DNA from: JBHIEE01 sp046760445
Lineage (GTDB): Bacteria; Acidobacteriota; Aminicenantia; JdFR-78
Assembly (NCBI GenBank): GCA_046760445.1
Contig: JBHIEE010000042.1
Coordinates: 1 to 21,403 of the forward strand
DNA: 21,403 bases
Reading direction: 5' to 3'
The notes under the pieces are model-generated. The model was not told the origin of the DNA, made no database searches, and saw only the letters and a list, made by a program, of their open reading frames with translations. Positions 14,401-21,403 of this stretch are shown one piece after another (positions within the stretch are counted from its first letter, which is position 1; each line of letters begins with the position of its first letter). A program made the position numbers and the translations under genes.

Positions 14401-14772
14401 CTATCTCTTTTTTAAAATTTCCTTGATTAAATTTAAAAGTTCCTCAATCCTGAAAGGCTTGACAAGAAATTTAATTTTTTCATCGAAAATGAACTCCATA
14501 GTCTCTTGACCCAGCACATCGCCAGAAGTAAGAATCACTTTTTCTGGTTTAATTAACTTTTCTTCTTTTATTTTTTGATAAAGCATTTTCCCATTCATTA
14601 AAGGCATTTTTATATCAGAGATAATGAGATCATAATCATTGTTTTTTAAACATTGATAACCTTGTACTCCATTGCTCACCAATTCGACCTCAAAATGATG
14701 TTGAGTCAATATATCACGAAATAGTGTAGCGACTGAAGATTCATCCTCAACAATTAATGCTTTCTTTTTCAT
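14401..14772 (-). CDS. Single-domain response regulator (CheY-like)
   Basis: A 123-residue receiver domain with no output domain. The phospho-acceptor is D53 in LIISDIKMPLMNG. The acidic pocket is E9/D10 in LIVEDE, the switch threonine is T81 in VILTSGD, and K104 in FLVKPF completes the site. The start overlaps the stop of the histidine kinase gene by four bases, so this is the cognate regulator. With no DNA-binding or enzymatic part, it must act by protein contact or pass the phosphate on to another protein. The downstream partner is not in the window. Confidence 0.93.
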   Translation of the reverse strand: MKKKALIVEDESSVATLFRDILTQHHFEVELVSNGVQGYQCLKNNDYDLIISDIKMPLMNGKMLYQKIKEEKLIKPEKVILTSGDVLGQETMEFIFDEKIKFLVKPFRIEELLNLIKEILKKR

Positions 14773-17036
14773 TTTTTTGTTATTTCTTCAAGTTTGACAA
14801 TAGGAAGTTCTAATGTGAAAGTTGTCCCTTCGCCTTCTTCGCTCGAAATAGAGATTCTTCCATCATGCTCATTAATAATCCGCTGGACAATACTTAATCC
14901 CAACCCAGTGCCTTTTACTGGGCCTTTTTTAGTAGTAAAAAAAGGAATAAATATCTTGGATAAATTCTCTCGAGGGATACCTGGACCATTGTCTGAAATT
15001 TTAATAAAAATCTTTGAATCTCTAACACCTGTTTCAACTGTAATCTTTCCTTTTTGCTCCTTCCTAACAATAGCATCGTGGGCATTATTCAGAAGATTAA
15101 GTATTGCCTGTTGAATTCTATGCCTCTCAGCCATTGTTCGGGGCAATGAAGGATCAAGCTCTTTTTTAACCTCGATGTTATCCACCTTAAGTTCATAATG
15201 TTTTATTTCGACTGATTTCTCTACCACCTCATTTAAATCAACATATTGTTTCTCAGGTGGATGTTTACGAGCAATGTCAAGCAAGCTCTGAACTATTCGA
15301 TAGCATCGCTCAGCCTCGGTATTGATTTTTTTTAGCCTCTCTTTTAATTTATCTTCATCAGGTTTTGTGCTTAAAAGAAACTCTGAGTACCCAATGACTG
15401 TCGTTAATGGATTGTTTAATTCATGAGCAATTCCAGCAATAAGTTCTCCGAGGACTGATAACCTTTCTGATTGGAGTAATTCTTCTTCTATGCTTTTCTT
15501 TTCAGTTATATCACGAACAATTTCAACCACTTTGGTTTTTCCATCTAAATCAGTAAAAGGAGAAGATGTCGTTTCGTAATAATGGCCGTCTGCTGCCTGG
15601 AGTTCTACTCGTTCAGTTTGTTTAGTTTTGATAGCTTTAATCATTGGACAAAACGAACAGGGCTCTTTAAAATTCATATAGACCTCATAACAAAATTTTC
15701 CTTTTGCATCCCCAAATCTTTCTTTTAAAAATTTATTCTGAAACTCTATTCTGTAATTTTGGTTTATTATATTCAATCCTTCTCCAATGGAAGTGATGAT
15801 TGCTTTAAATTTGTCTCTTTCTACCTGTATCTCTTCCAGTGTTCGCTTGCGTTCCTCTTCCTGACGCACCCTTTCAGTAATATCTCGATAGATGGCAAAA
15901 TAACCAATCGCTTGATCTTCAATGTAAATTGGACCAGCTAATAATGAAACCGGGATTTTTGTTCCATCCTTCTTTTTTCTAATTGTTTCCGCCGAGATAA
16001 TTCCTTTTAAAGCACTCTTATCAAATTTTCTTGCTTCGTCCATCCGCTCTGTAGGAACAATAAGTTTATTAATATCTTTTCCTTTTGCTTCCTCTATGGT
16101 ATAGCCAAAAAGTTTGGTGAACATAGGATTGATATTTTCTATTAATAGATTTTGATTAAGGGTGACTACTGACTCAGGAGAATATTCAAATAAAGATTGA
16201 AAATAGGCTTTTTGTAACTGAAGGGCTTCTTCTGTTCGCTTTCGCTCAGTGATGTCTCTCATAATTCCCTGTAATCCAATTATTTTCCCTTTCTTCTCGA
16301 TCGGTACGGCATTTATTTCCATGGGAATGATATTACCTTTTTTATCCCTTTGATTAATTCTGAAATTCCAGAGATTATTTCCTTTTAAAACAGTTCGGAG
16401 AGCTTTTAAAGCTTTTGGAACGTCTCCAATAGGAGTTGTTTTTTTTAAATGCTTTCCAATTAGTTCATCAGGAGGGTATCCATATAACTCTTCAACTCGA
16501 GGGCTGACATATTCAATAAAGCCTTCTTTGGATAACCTAAAAACTATATCAGGAGATGTTTCGATTAAATTTTTGAATCTTCTTTCGGATTCTCTTAATT
16601 CTTCTTCCATTTTTTTTCTTTCCGTAATATCAACTGCTACCCCAATTATTCCTTGGACCTTTCCATTTTTGTCTCTATGTGGCTGGTAATAAGTATCATA
16701 AATTAATTGGCCAACCTTAATTATTCGGTGGACTGAATCTCCTTTAAGAGCTTTCTTTAAACTTTCAATTATTTCTGGAACATCACCATATAACTCCATT
16801 ACTGAACGACCAACCACTTCTCCTGGTTTTAATCCGAGTGCTTTAAGACCTTGGCCTTCTGAGAGGGTAAATATTAAATCTCGGTCCACAGCAAAAAGAA
16901 CAAGAGGAACATTTTCAATAACTGATTTAAGAAACATCTGGGAGGATTTTAATGCCTTTTCTGGCTGTCCTTTTTTTAATTCTTTTATTTCTTCTTCCGA
17001 TTTTCTTAATTTTTCTTTTAAGGGTTCTTCAGGCAT
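14769..17036 (-). CDS. Soluble four-PAS sensor histidine kinase
   Basis: A 755-residue kinase with no membrane helix or signal, so a cytoplasmic sensor. A short coiled coil (1-30) precedes four PAS domains: about 31-140, 147-265, 272-390 and 405-513. Each ends in a DITE linker, the usual PAS-PAC boundary. The fourth PAS carries C449, C460 and C463 in FCYEVYMNFKEPCSFCP, a cysteine cluster that could bind metal, an iron-sulfur cluster or haem, or sense redox. The HisKA domain holds the phospho-accepting H538 in IAHELNNPLTTVIGY. The ATPase domain has NLLNNAHDA (647-655), DNGPGIP (682-688), FIPFFTTKKG and GTGLGLS (709-715). A Shine-Dalgarno-like AAGGGGGG precedes the ATG by six bases. It is paired with the receiver gene. 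Confidence 0.95.
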   Translation of the reverse strand: MPEEPLKEKLRKSEEEIKELKKGQPEKALKSSQMFLKSVIENVPLVLFAVDRDLIFTLSEGQGLKALGLKPGEVVGRSVMELYGDVPEIIESLKKALKGDSVHRIIKVGQLIYDTYYQPHRDKNGKVQGIIGVAVDITERKKMEEELRESERRFKNLIETSPDIVFRLSKEGFIEYVSPRVEELYGYPPDELIGKHLKKTTPIGDVPKALKALRTVLKGNNLWNFRINQRDKKGNIIPMEINAVPIEKKGKIIGLQGIMRDITERKRTEEALQLQKAYFQSLFEYSPESVVTLNQNLLIENINPMFTKLFGYTIEEAKGKDINKLIVPTERMDEARKFDKSALKGIISAETIRKKKDGTKIPVSLLAGPIYIEDQAIGYFAIYRDITERVRQEEERKRTLEEIQVERDKFKAIITSIGEGLNIINQNYRIEFQNKFLKERFGDAKGKFCYEVYMNFKEPCSFCPMIKAIKTKQTERVELQAADGHYYETTSSPFTDLDGKTKVVEIVRDITEKKSIEEELLQSERLSVLGELIAGIAHELNNPLTTVIGYSEFLLSTKPDEDKLKERLKKINTEAERCYRIVQSLLDIARKHPPEKQYVDLNEVVEKSVEIKHYELKVDNIEVKKELDPSLPRTMAERHRIQQAILNLLNNAHDAIVRKEQKGKITVETGVRDSKIFIKISDNGPGIPRENLSKIFIPFFTTKKGPVKGTGLGLSIVQRIINEHDGRISISSEEGEGTTFTLELPIVKLEEITKK

Positions 17037-17335
17037 TTAAGACCCCCCTTGAAGAAAGAATAAAACCTTTTCATTTTTTTAAATTCCTCACCCCGAAAAT
17101 TAATAATAATAAATTATTTCGAGCAAGTCAATTGAGTGTTCTTTCATTTCTTTCTTAGTCGCCTGAAATGTCGCTCTATGGTCAAACTCCCCCCCATTAT
17201 ATATAGTCTGATTTCAGAAGAAATTTATTGGGTTTTTTTATAAACTTCACCCTTCAAATTCCGGGTGGACAGTATTACCTAAATTAGCTCAAAATTTATG
17301 AATCAAGAAAAAGTTAGATAAGACTTAGTTTTCTC
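17037..17335. other. Intergenic stretch with kinase promoter; otherwise featureless
   Basis: About 300 bases between the histidine kinase start and the tRNA-Arg 3' end. It contains the kinase promoter candidate (17103-17131) and a short CACCC/GGGTG hairpin near 17249-17268. I see no gene-like frame or repeat family member. Confidence 0.5.
17103..17131 (-). promoter_or_regulatory. Candidate promoter for the histidine kinase operon
   Basis: On the minus strand, TTGACT (17131-17126), a 17-base spacer and TATTAT (17108-17103) match 10 of 12 consensus bases. The leader would be about 60 bases and includes the Shine-Dalgarno sequence. Confidence 0.5.
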
Positions 17336-17412
<77 letters not shown>

Positions 17413-17428
17413 ATTAATTTCTTTTATT

Positions 17429-17457
17429 TTTTTAACATGTTTACTGAAGACTGTCAA
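17429..17457 (-). promoter_or_regulatory. Candidate promoter for tRNA-Arg
   Basis: On the minus strand, TTGACA (17457-17452), a 17-base spacer and TAAAAA (17434-17429), ending 16 bases before the mature tRNA 5' end. Confidence 0.4.
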
Positions 17458-17475
17458 TTAAAGTCAAATTTTGGA

Positions 17476-17643
17476 TTAATCTTTTTCCTTTAATCCAATT
17501 TGGGGATATTTCTTCTGGATTGATTTGATAAATTCATTCAGGGGGACAAAGCCATATTTGTCCATTTTAAGATTGAATAAATTCGGTTGGTGACGAAGGA
17601 TGTAACTCATATATTTTGAAATTGTTTTTGAAGTAGTTTTCAT
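17476..17643 (-). pseudogene. kptA: Truncated KptA/Tpt1 (RNA 2'-phosphotransferase) N-terminal domain
   Basis: A 55-codon frame starting with ATG. It reads ISKYMSYILRHQPNLF and then NLKMDKYGFVPLNEFIKSI, which matches the N-terminal winged-helix domain of KptA/Tpt1. It includes the conserved active-site Arg-His pair (R17, H18) in ILRH. Full KptA is about 180 residues and needs further arginines in a C-terminal ADP-ribosyltransferase-like domain. Here the frame stops at TAA (17476), and none of the three frames below continues the family; a tRNA promoter and tRNA-Arg follow. There is no Shine-Dalgarno sequence. It is most simply a remnant cut down by deletion. A stand-alone RNA-binding winged helix is the less likely alternative. 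Confidence 0.65.
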
Positions 17644-17694
17644 TTTAGAGTATTATAAATTAAAAATGAAGATTCATCTATTTTTTGAAATTAC

Positions 17695-17723
17695 TTGACA
17701 AGGAATAACCTGGGCGGTAAATA
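17695..17723 (+). promoter_or_regulatory. Possible promoter for the porin-like gene
   Basis: A perfect TTGACA (17695-17700), a 17-base spacer and a weak TAAATA (17718-17723). The predicted start near 17730 would fall inside the Shine-Dalgarno region, so the true -10 box may differ. Confidence 0.3.
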
Positions 17724-17740
17724 ACAGAAAGGAGAGGAAA

Positions 17741-18766
17741 ATGGGCTCAAAATTTTTTAGAATATTTATTCTCTGGGGGATATTTCTCTTTCTGGTGAGA
17801 TTCCTTTTTGCTGAGGTAAAGGTCAAGGGATATTTCGCCTCAGAATATGTCAAGTCACAGCCTGAAGGATTCTATCCAGAAGGTAATATCGACAATCATT
17901 TTTTTTCTCTGCAACTTTCAGGAACTATCTCACCTAAATTTGAATTTTTATCGGAGATAAGATATGAACACTCAGCTTCAGAATTTTATCTTGAACAGGC
18001 TTGGGTCGGGTATCAAGGAGGCTCTTTCCTCAATCTAAAAATAGGAGCATATTTAGTTCCCTTTGGTAGGTTCAATCAATTTCATCGACCTTTAGAGTCA
18101 AAATTAATTACTTTGCCTCTGAATTTGGAACAAATTGTGCCTGTCCCCTGGTCAGACATCGGGATATTATCTGAAGGGAAATATGGAATTCTCTCTTATT
18201 CAGCCTATATTGGCAATGGTTTAGGAAATGGTCAAAATATTCGAGAAAGCAGACAATTTAAAGATAATAATAAAGACAAGGCTCGAGGAGGAAGAATTGG
18301 TCTTTCACTCGGAGGAGGGCTGGAAGTTGGGTTTTCTCGTTATCAAGGAGCTTACAATTCTGACGACAATTTGAATTTAACTATTGATGGAGCAGACCTT
18401 ACCTGGGTAACCAGTAAAATGCTGTTATGGGCAGAGTATTCAAAAGCGAGTATTGAGAATCCGGTTTCTTTTGGAAATGGTGAAGCGACTGGCTATTTTA
18501 TTCAGCTCTCTTATCTTATTGGAAGCTTCTGTCCAGTAGTTAGTTATCAGACTTTAAAATATAAAGATCCATTTCATGGTCCCGGCTTTATTTCACCTGA
18601 TTATCGGGGCAGTGGGATTAATGAAAATAAGACTCGGTGGACAGTCGGAATTAATTTTTATCCAGCTAACAATATAGTGTTCAAAGTAGAGTATCAATTT
18701 AATCAGGAACCCGATTTCGAATTGAACAACAATAGTCTGTGGATTCAGGCAGCAGTTGCTTTTTAA
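17741..18766 (+). CDS. Porin-like outer-membrane beta-barrel protein
   Basis: A 341-residue exported protein. The signal peptide (1-24) has a long hydrophobic core ending LFA before EVKVKGYFASEY. The mature part is almost wholly alternating beta strands with turns rich in Gly, Asn and Asp. Sections such as YLEQAWVGYQ, LKIGAYLVPFGRFNQ and FYPANNIVFKVEYQFNQ are typical of phosphate-selective porin O/P-like and related 14-16-strand barrels. The protein ends AAVAF, with the C-terminal phenylalanine used for outer-membrane assembly. The LVPFGRFNQFHRP stretch (about 107-119) is common in porin-like proteins of uncultured bacteria. A Shine-Dalgarno (AAAGGAGAGG) precedes the ATG. It is a single gene with a separate promoter candidate downstream. 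The substrate is unknown. Confidence 0.82.
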   Translation: MGSKFFRIFILWGIFLFLVRFLFAEVKVKGYFASEYVKSQPEGFYPEGNIDNHFFSLQLSGTISPKFEFLSEIRYEHSASEFYLEQAWVGYQGGSFLNLKIGAYLVPFGRFNQFHRPLESKLITLPLNLEQIVPVPWSDIGILSEGKYGILSYSAYIGNGLGNGQNIRESRQFKDNNKDKARGGRIGLSLGGGLEVGFSRYQGAYNSDDNLNLTIDGADLTWVTSKMLLWAEYSKASIENPVSFGNGEATGYFIQLSYLIGSFCPVVSYQTLKYKDPFHGPGFISPDYRGSGINENKTRWTVGINFYPANNIVFKVEYQFNQEPDFELNNNSLWIQAAVAF

Positions 18767-18779
18767 TTCTGGTCACAAA

Positions 18780-18808
18780 TTGACACAGTATTTTTTTTAT
18801 GCTATTAG
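18780..18808 (+). promoter_or_regulatory. Candidate promoter for the aldolase gene
   Basis: TTGACA (18780-18785), a 17-base spacer and TATTAG (18803-18808), 30 bases before the ATG at 18839. A strong Shine-Dalgarno (AAGGAGG, 18823-18829) follows. The spacer contains a run of eight T. Confidence 0.5.
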
Positions 18809-18838
18809 AGAATCGAAAAAAAAAGGAGGATTATTAAC

Positions 18839-19636
18839 ATGGATTGGGGAATGAAAAACCGGATGGCCCGAATAATCAAACCTGACACAGGTCGGACCGT
18901 CATGTTGGCTGTAGATCATGGATATTTTTTGGGGCCCATTACCAGATTAGAAAATCCCCAGAAAACAATAGAGCCACTTCTTCCATATGCTGATTCAATT
19001 ATGCTTACCAGAGGAATCCTGCGCTCATCAGTAGACGCTAACATCTCTACGCCGATTGTTCTGAGAGTATCTGGGGGGACCAGTATTATTGGAAAATCCC
19101 TGGCAAATGAAGGAATCACTACTTCCATAAAAGAGGCTATTCGCCTTAATGTAGCAGCCGTAGCTCTTTCTATTTTTGTCGGCACTGAGTATGAACATGA
19201 GACTTTGTTGAGTCTATCAAATCTTGTTAATGAAGGTGAAGAATACGGGATTCCAGTATTAGCCGTTACTGCCGTGGGTAAAGAATTAGGAAAACGGGAT
19301 GTTCGCTTTCTCTCCCTATCTTGTCGGATTGCTGCCGAGTTAGGGGCACACATGGTAAAAACTTATTATTGTGAAGATTTCGAAAAGGTGGTAAATAGTT
19401 GTCCTGTTCCCCTGGTCATTGCTGGGGGACCTAAATTAGACACAGAACTTGATGTCTTACAGCTTACTTATGATGCTATCCAACGAGGTGCTGTGGGCGT
19501 AGACATGGGAAGGAATATTTGGCAATCTGATTACCCTGTAGCAATGATTAAGGCTATCCGTCAAATTGTTCACGAGAATGCCTCTGTAAAAGAGGCTCAT
19601 GAGTTATTCAATAGTATCAAAGAAAAGAAATCATAA
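18839..19636 (+). CDS. LsrF-type class I aldolase/thiolase (DeoC/FbaB superfamily)
   Basis: A 265-residue TIM-barrel enzyme. It begins MDWGMKNRMARIIKPDTGRT and continues LAVDHGYFLGP and LTRGILRSSV, closely following E. coli LsrF, which cleaves phosphorylated autoinducer-2 breakdown products with coenzyme A. The Schiff-base lysine is K174 in MVKTYYCED. LVIAGGPK and GAVGVDMGRNIWQSDYPVAM complete the phosphate-binding end. It is about 25 residues shorter than LsrF. No lsrK, lsrR, lsrG or Lsr transporter gene is in view, so autoinducer processing is doubtful and a sugar-phosphate aldolase role is as likely. The next gene in the same direction is a zinc dehydrogenase, 229 bases away across a repeat. 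Confidence 0.87.
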   Translation: MDWGMKNRMARIIKPDTGRTVMLAVDHGYFLGPITRLENPQKTIEPLLPYADSIMLTRGILRSSVDANISTPIVLRVSGGTSIIGKSLANEGITTSIKEAIRLNVAAVALSIFVGTEYEHETLLSLSNLVNEGEEYGIPVLAVTAVGKELGKRDVRFLSLSCRIAAELGAHMVKTYYCEDFEKVVNSCPVPLVIAGGPKLDTELDVLQLTYDAIQRGAVGVDMGRNIWQSDYPVAMIKAIRQIVHENASVKEAHELFNSIKEKKS

Positions 19637-19700
19637 GCACTAAATCAGAAGTTCAAAAATAAAAAGTTCAAATGTCAAAATCCAAAGTTCAAATGAAATC

Positions 19701-19835
19701 CCTGCCTGCGATTGTGGCAGACAGAAGCTTCGCTTCTGCCCTTCGGGTACCGCACACTCCTTCGGAGTACGCTGTATCCACCGCAAATAGCGGCAGGCAG
19801 GCAAAATCTAAATTACAATCCCGAGTACTCGGGAT
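19701..19835. repeat. GC-rich hairpin cluster ending in an 18-base palindrome
   Basis: The outer arms CCTGCCTGC (19701-19709) and GCAGGCAGG (19793-19801) enclose three smaller hairpins: CAGAAGC/GCTTCTG (19722-19738), ACTCC/GGAGT (19756-19768) and CCGC/GCGG (19781-19793). A perfect palindrome ATCCCGAGTACTCGGGAT follows at 19818-19835. The flanks are A-rich AAAGTTCAAA repeats. Base composition is far more GC-rich than the surroundings. It fills the 229-base gap between the aldolase and dehydrogenase genes. A 60-codon open frame across it (19672-19854) is not a gene. It could act as a terminator or be a mobile non-coding element. Confidence 0.75.
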
Positions 19836-19865
19836 GAGATTTGAAATTTATTAAGGGGGAGTAGA

Positions 19866-20894
19866 GTGCGTGTTGCAATGTACTATAACAACCAAGATGT
19901 TCGGCTGGAAGAGATGCCTACGCCACAAATCGGTCCTGGTGAACTACTGGTGCGAGTGGAAGCTTGTGGTATTTGTGGGAGTGATGTAATGGAATGGTAT
20001 CGTATCAACAAAGCACCTTTGGTGTTAGGTCATGAAATTGCAGGTGTTGTGGTTGCTGTGGGAAAGAGGGTAGAGCGTTATAAAGAAGGAGATCGAGTTA
20101 CTGCCTCTCACCATGTTCCCTGTAATACTTGTTACTACTGCCTGAAGGGACATCACACTGTTTGTGATACTCTCCGCCAGACGAATTTTGATCCTGGTGG
20201 TTTTGCTGAGTACATCCGATTGCCCGTTATCAATGTCGACCGGGGGGTATTTCTTCTTCCTAACGAAGTATCTTTTGAAGAAGCGACTTTCATTGAGCCA
20301 TTGGCCTGTGTTGTCCGTGGGCAAAGAATAGCCCGTATGCGGCCCGGCCAAAATGTGTTTGTGATAGGAAGTGGCATTGCTGGACTCCTCCATATACAAT
20401 TAGCCCGCACTGTGGGAGCAGGACGGGTAATAGCTACAGATATCGTTGAGTATCGGCTAAAGGCAGCGCTGCGTTTTGGAGCTGATTCTACGATCCACGC
20501 TGAAGGGGATGTGCTAACTCAGCTTCGCCAGCTTAACAACGGATGGTTAGCTGACTTAGTAATTGTATGCACTGGAGCTAAGTCAGCTATTATTCAGGCC
20601 TTACACTCAGTCGAGCGTGGAGGAACTATTCTTCTTTTCGCTCCGACAAGTTCAGGAGTTACCATCCCGATTTCAGTGAATGATCTTTTTTTTCGTAATG
20701 ACATAACGCTTACCACTTCTTATGCGGGTAGCCCAGCAGATTTCTTAGTCGCCCTGAAGCTTATTCAGGCCCGAAGAGTTCGAGTGAAGGAGATGATTAC
20801 CCATCGCCTGAGCTTAGCAGAGACAGGAGAAGGCTTCAAGCTTGTGGCTAATGCTCGGAATTCACTCAAGGTAATTATTGAGCCACAAAGATAG
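19866..20894 (+). CDS. Zinc-dependent medium-chain alcohol/polyol dehydrogenase
   Basis: A 342-residue MDR-family dehydrogenase, NAD(P)-dependent, probably acting on a polyol or secondary alcohol (sorbitol or threonine dehydrogenase-like). The catalytic zinc ligands are C37 in ACGICGSD, H56/E57 in LGHEIAG and E144 in FIEPLACV. The structural zinc ligands are C86, C89, C92 and C100 in CNTCYYCLKGHHTVC. The nucleotide-binding loop is IGSGIAG (167-173), followed by ATDIVEYRL, where D192 favours NAD. The GTG start has a Shine-Dalgarno (AAGGGGGAG) five or six bases upstream. By eye its DNA is richer in G+C than most neighbours, and repeats lie on both sides, which hints at acquisition. Pairing with the aldolase suggests sugar or polyol breakdown; this is inferred. 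Confidence 0.92.
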   Translation: MRVAMYYNNQDVRLEEMPTPQIGPGELLVRVEACGICGSDVMEWYRINKAPLVLGHEIAGVVVAVGKRVERYKEGDRVTASHHVPCNTCYYCLKGHHTVCDTLRQTNFDPGGFAEYIRLPVINVDRGVFLLPNEVSFEEATFIEPLACVVRGQRIARMRPGQNVFVIGSGIAGLLHIQLARTVGAGRVIATDIVEYRLKAALRFGADSTIHAEGDVLTQLRQLNNGWLADLVIVCTGAKSAIIQALHSVERGGTILLFAPTSSGVTIPISVNDLFFRNDITLTTSYAGSPADFLVALKLIQARRVRVKEMITHRLSLAETGEGFKLVANARNSLKVIIEPQR

Positions 20895-21353
20895 TCGAAA
20901 TGGAGATAGATCCCGTTTTATCATTAAAATTAAGGCTCCTATCCAAAATGTTAATGCATCCCTCTAGCAACAATTAGATCCAAATTTCGTATAGTCCCGA
21001 TTACTCGGGATCCAAAGTCCAAAATCCAAATGCCAAATGAATGCCAAATAACTAAATGTCAAAACCGTGAAGTGTAAAGCATAAATCGTAAGGTATTATT
21101 TATCACTTTACCCTTTACTCCTTACTCTTTACGATTTATATTTGTTATTTGGGCTTTGGGATTTGAACTTTTAATTTTTTCTATTATATTATCCTCTTAT
21201 CCACACAAAATAGGAGAAGAGCCAAAATTAATTGTTAAACAAAAATTCTGACAGCGAAGAAATTTATAGAATTTTTTCTTTCTGGGGGAGGGAAATCAGG
21301 CATCAAATTTTAATGAAATTAGGGAAGAGACTTTCTGAAATTTATTAAAAAAG
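20895..21353. other. Gene-free stretch with a palindromic repeat
   Basis: About 460 bases between the dehydrogenase and tRNA-Glu. It contains the repeat at 20995-21172 and a single consensus DnaA-box-like TTATCCACA (21197-21205). No gene-like frame was found on either strand; the best is a 22-codon frame without a ribosome site. Confidence 0.65.
20995..21172. repeat. Palindromic intergenic element, second copy of the 9838 core
   Basis: It opens with TCCCGA-TTAC-TCGGGA (20995-21010), nearly the same as the palindrome at 19818-19835. A-rich repeats such as CCAAAATCCAAATGCCAAAT follow. The core at 21067-21136 shares GTGAAGTGTAA, AAATCG and CTCCTTACTCTTTACGATTT with 9838-9903. Within the core, ATAAATCGTAA pairs with TTTACGATTTAT. 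The right end carries the T-rich complement of the A-rich repeats. No coding sequence is inside. Confidence 0.7.
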
Positions 21354-21403
21354 CGCCCCCGACGGGATTTGAACCCGTGTTGCCGCCTTGAAAGGGCGAT
21401 GTC
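21354..21403 (-). tRNA. tRNA-Glu (anticodon TTC), 3' part only
   Basis: The last 50 bases of a tRNA gene cut by the window end. The anticodon stem TCGCC/GGCGG encloses the loop CTTTCAA, giving TTC (glutamate). The T arm is ACGGG-TTCAAAT-CCCGT, and the acceptor 3' strand CGGGGGC is followed by discriminator G, as usual for tRNA-Glu. CCA is not encoded; the gene ends G then CTTTTTT, and the T run may serve as terminator. Confidence 0.93.

Noticed and set aside
18916..19353. A 145-codon minus-strand frame inside the aldolase gene
   Set aside because: The plus frame clearly encodes an LsrF-type enzyme; the antisense frame has no recognisable features.
19672..19854. A 60-codon open frame between the aldolase and dehydrogenase genes
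   Set aside because: It runs straight through the hairpin cluster, has no ribosome site, and its translation only reflects the palindromic repeat.
21197..21205. TTATCCACA, a consensus DnaA box
   Set aside because: A single box with no cluster, no AT-rich unwinding tract pattern and no dnaA, dnaN or gidA nearby. Not evidence of an origin.

Overview
The window is about 21.4 kb of AT-rich bacterial chromosome. It reads as an uncultured Gram-negative bacterium. The evidence is two predicted outer-membrane barrels, an AMIN-domain envelope protein, respiratory complex I genes and an exopolysaccharide start enzyme. A deep-branching or candidate-phylum lineage seems likely because the serine hydroxymethyltransferase is divergent and the intergenic spaces carry dispersed palindromic repeats. 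No ribosomal RNA or marker gene fixes the phylum, so this placement is weak.

Layout. Positions 1-1211 (minus) hold nuoJ, nuoK and the start of nuoL behind a perfect -35/-10 promoter. Positions 1265-3581 (minus) hold a DUF362/ferredoxin protein followed by two small membrane proteins. Positions 3748-6332 (plus) hold rpiB, a glyA-like gene and a CDP-alcohol phosphatidyltransferase. Positions 6355-9729 (minus) form a tight unit: patatin-like hydrolase, family-4 glycosyltransferase, then the polyprenyl-phosphate sugar transferase that would start polysaccharide assembly. Positions 9745-10227 hold a palindromic repeat and a promoter for a secreted or lipid-anchored protein (10228-11094). That gene converges on a minus-strand pair: a propeller/SGNH-hydrolase protein and an AMIN/beta-barrel protein. 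Positions 14401-17036 (minus) hold a soluble four-PAS histidine kinase and its single-domain response regulator. Next come a tRNA-Arg(ACG), a truncated KptA (RNA 2'-phosphotransferase) reading frame, a porin-like barrel, an LsrF-type aldolase and a zinc alcohol dehydrogenase flanked by repeats. A tRNA-Glu(TTC) is cut by the window end.

The most useful observations concern expression. At nuoJ, rpiB, the CDP-alcohol phosphatidyltransferase gene and the SGNH hydrolase gene, a -10 box lies only 11-13 bases before the ATG, with a -35 box 16-17 bases further up and no Shine-Dalgarno sequence. Genes inside operons do have Shine-Dalgarno sequences. This suggests that leaderless or near-leaderless mRNAs are common in this organism. 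Other points of interest are a probable ATT start codon, a ferredoxin-like domain with one cysteine replaced by lysine, the KptA remnant beside a tRNA gene, and the palindromic repeats that bracket the dehydrogenase. No CRISPR array, prophage or transposase was seen, and I did not find a clearly new multi-gene system.
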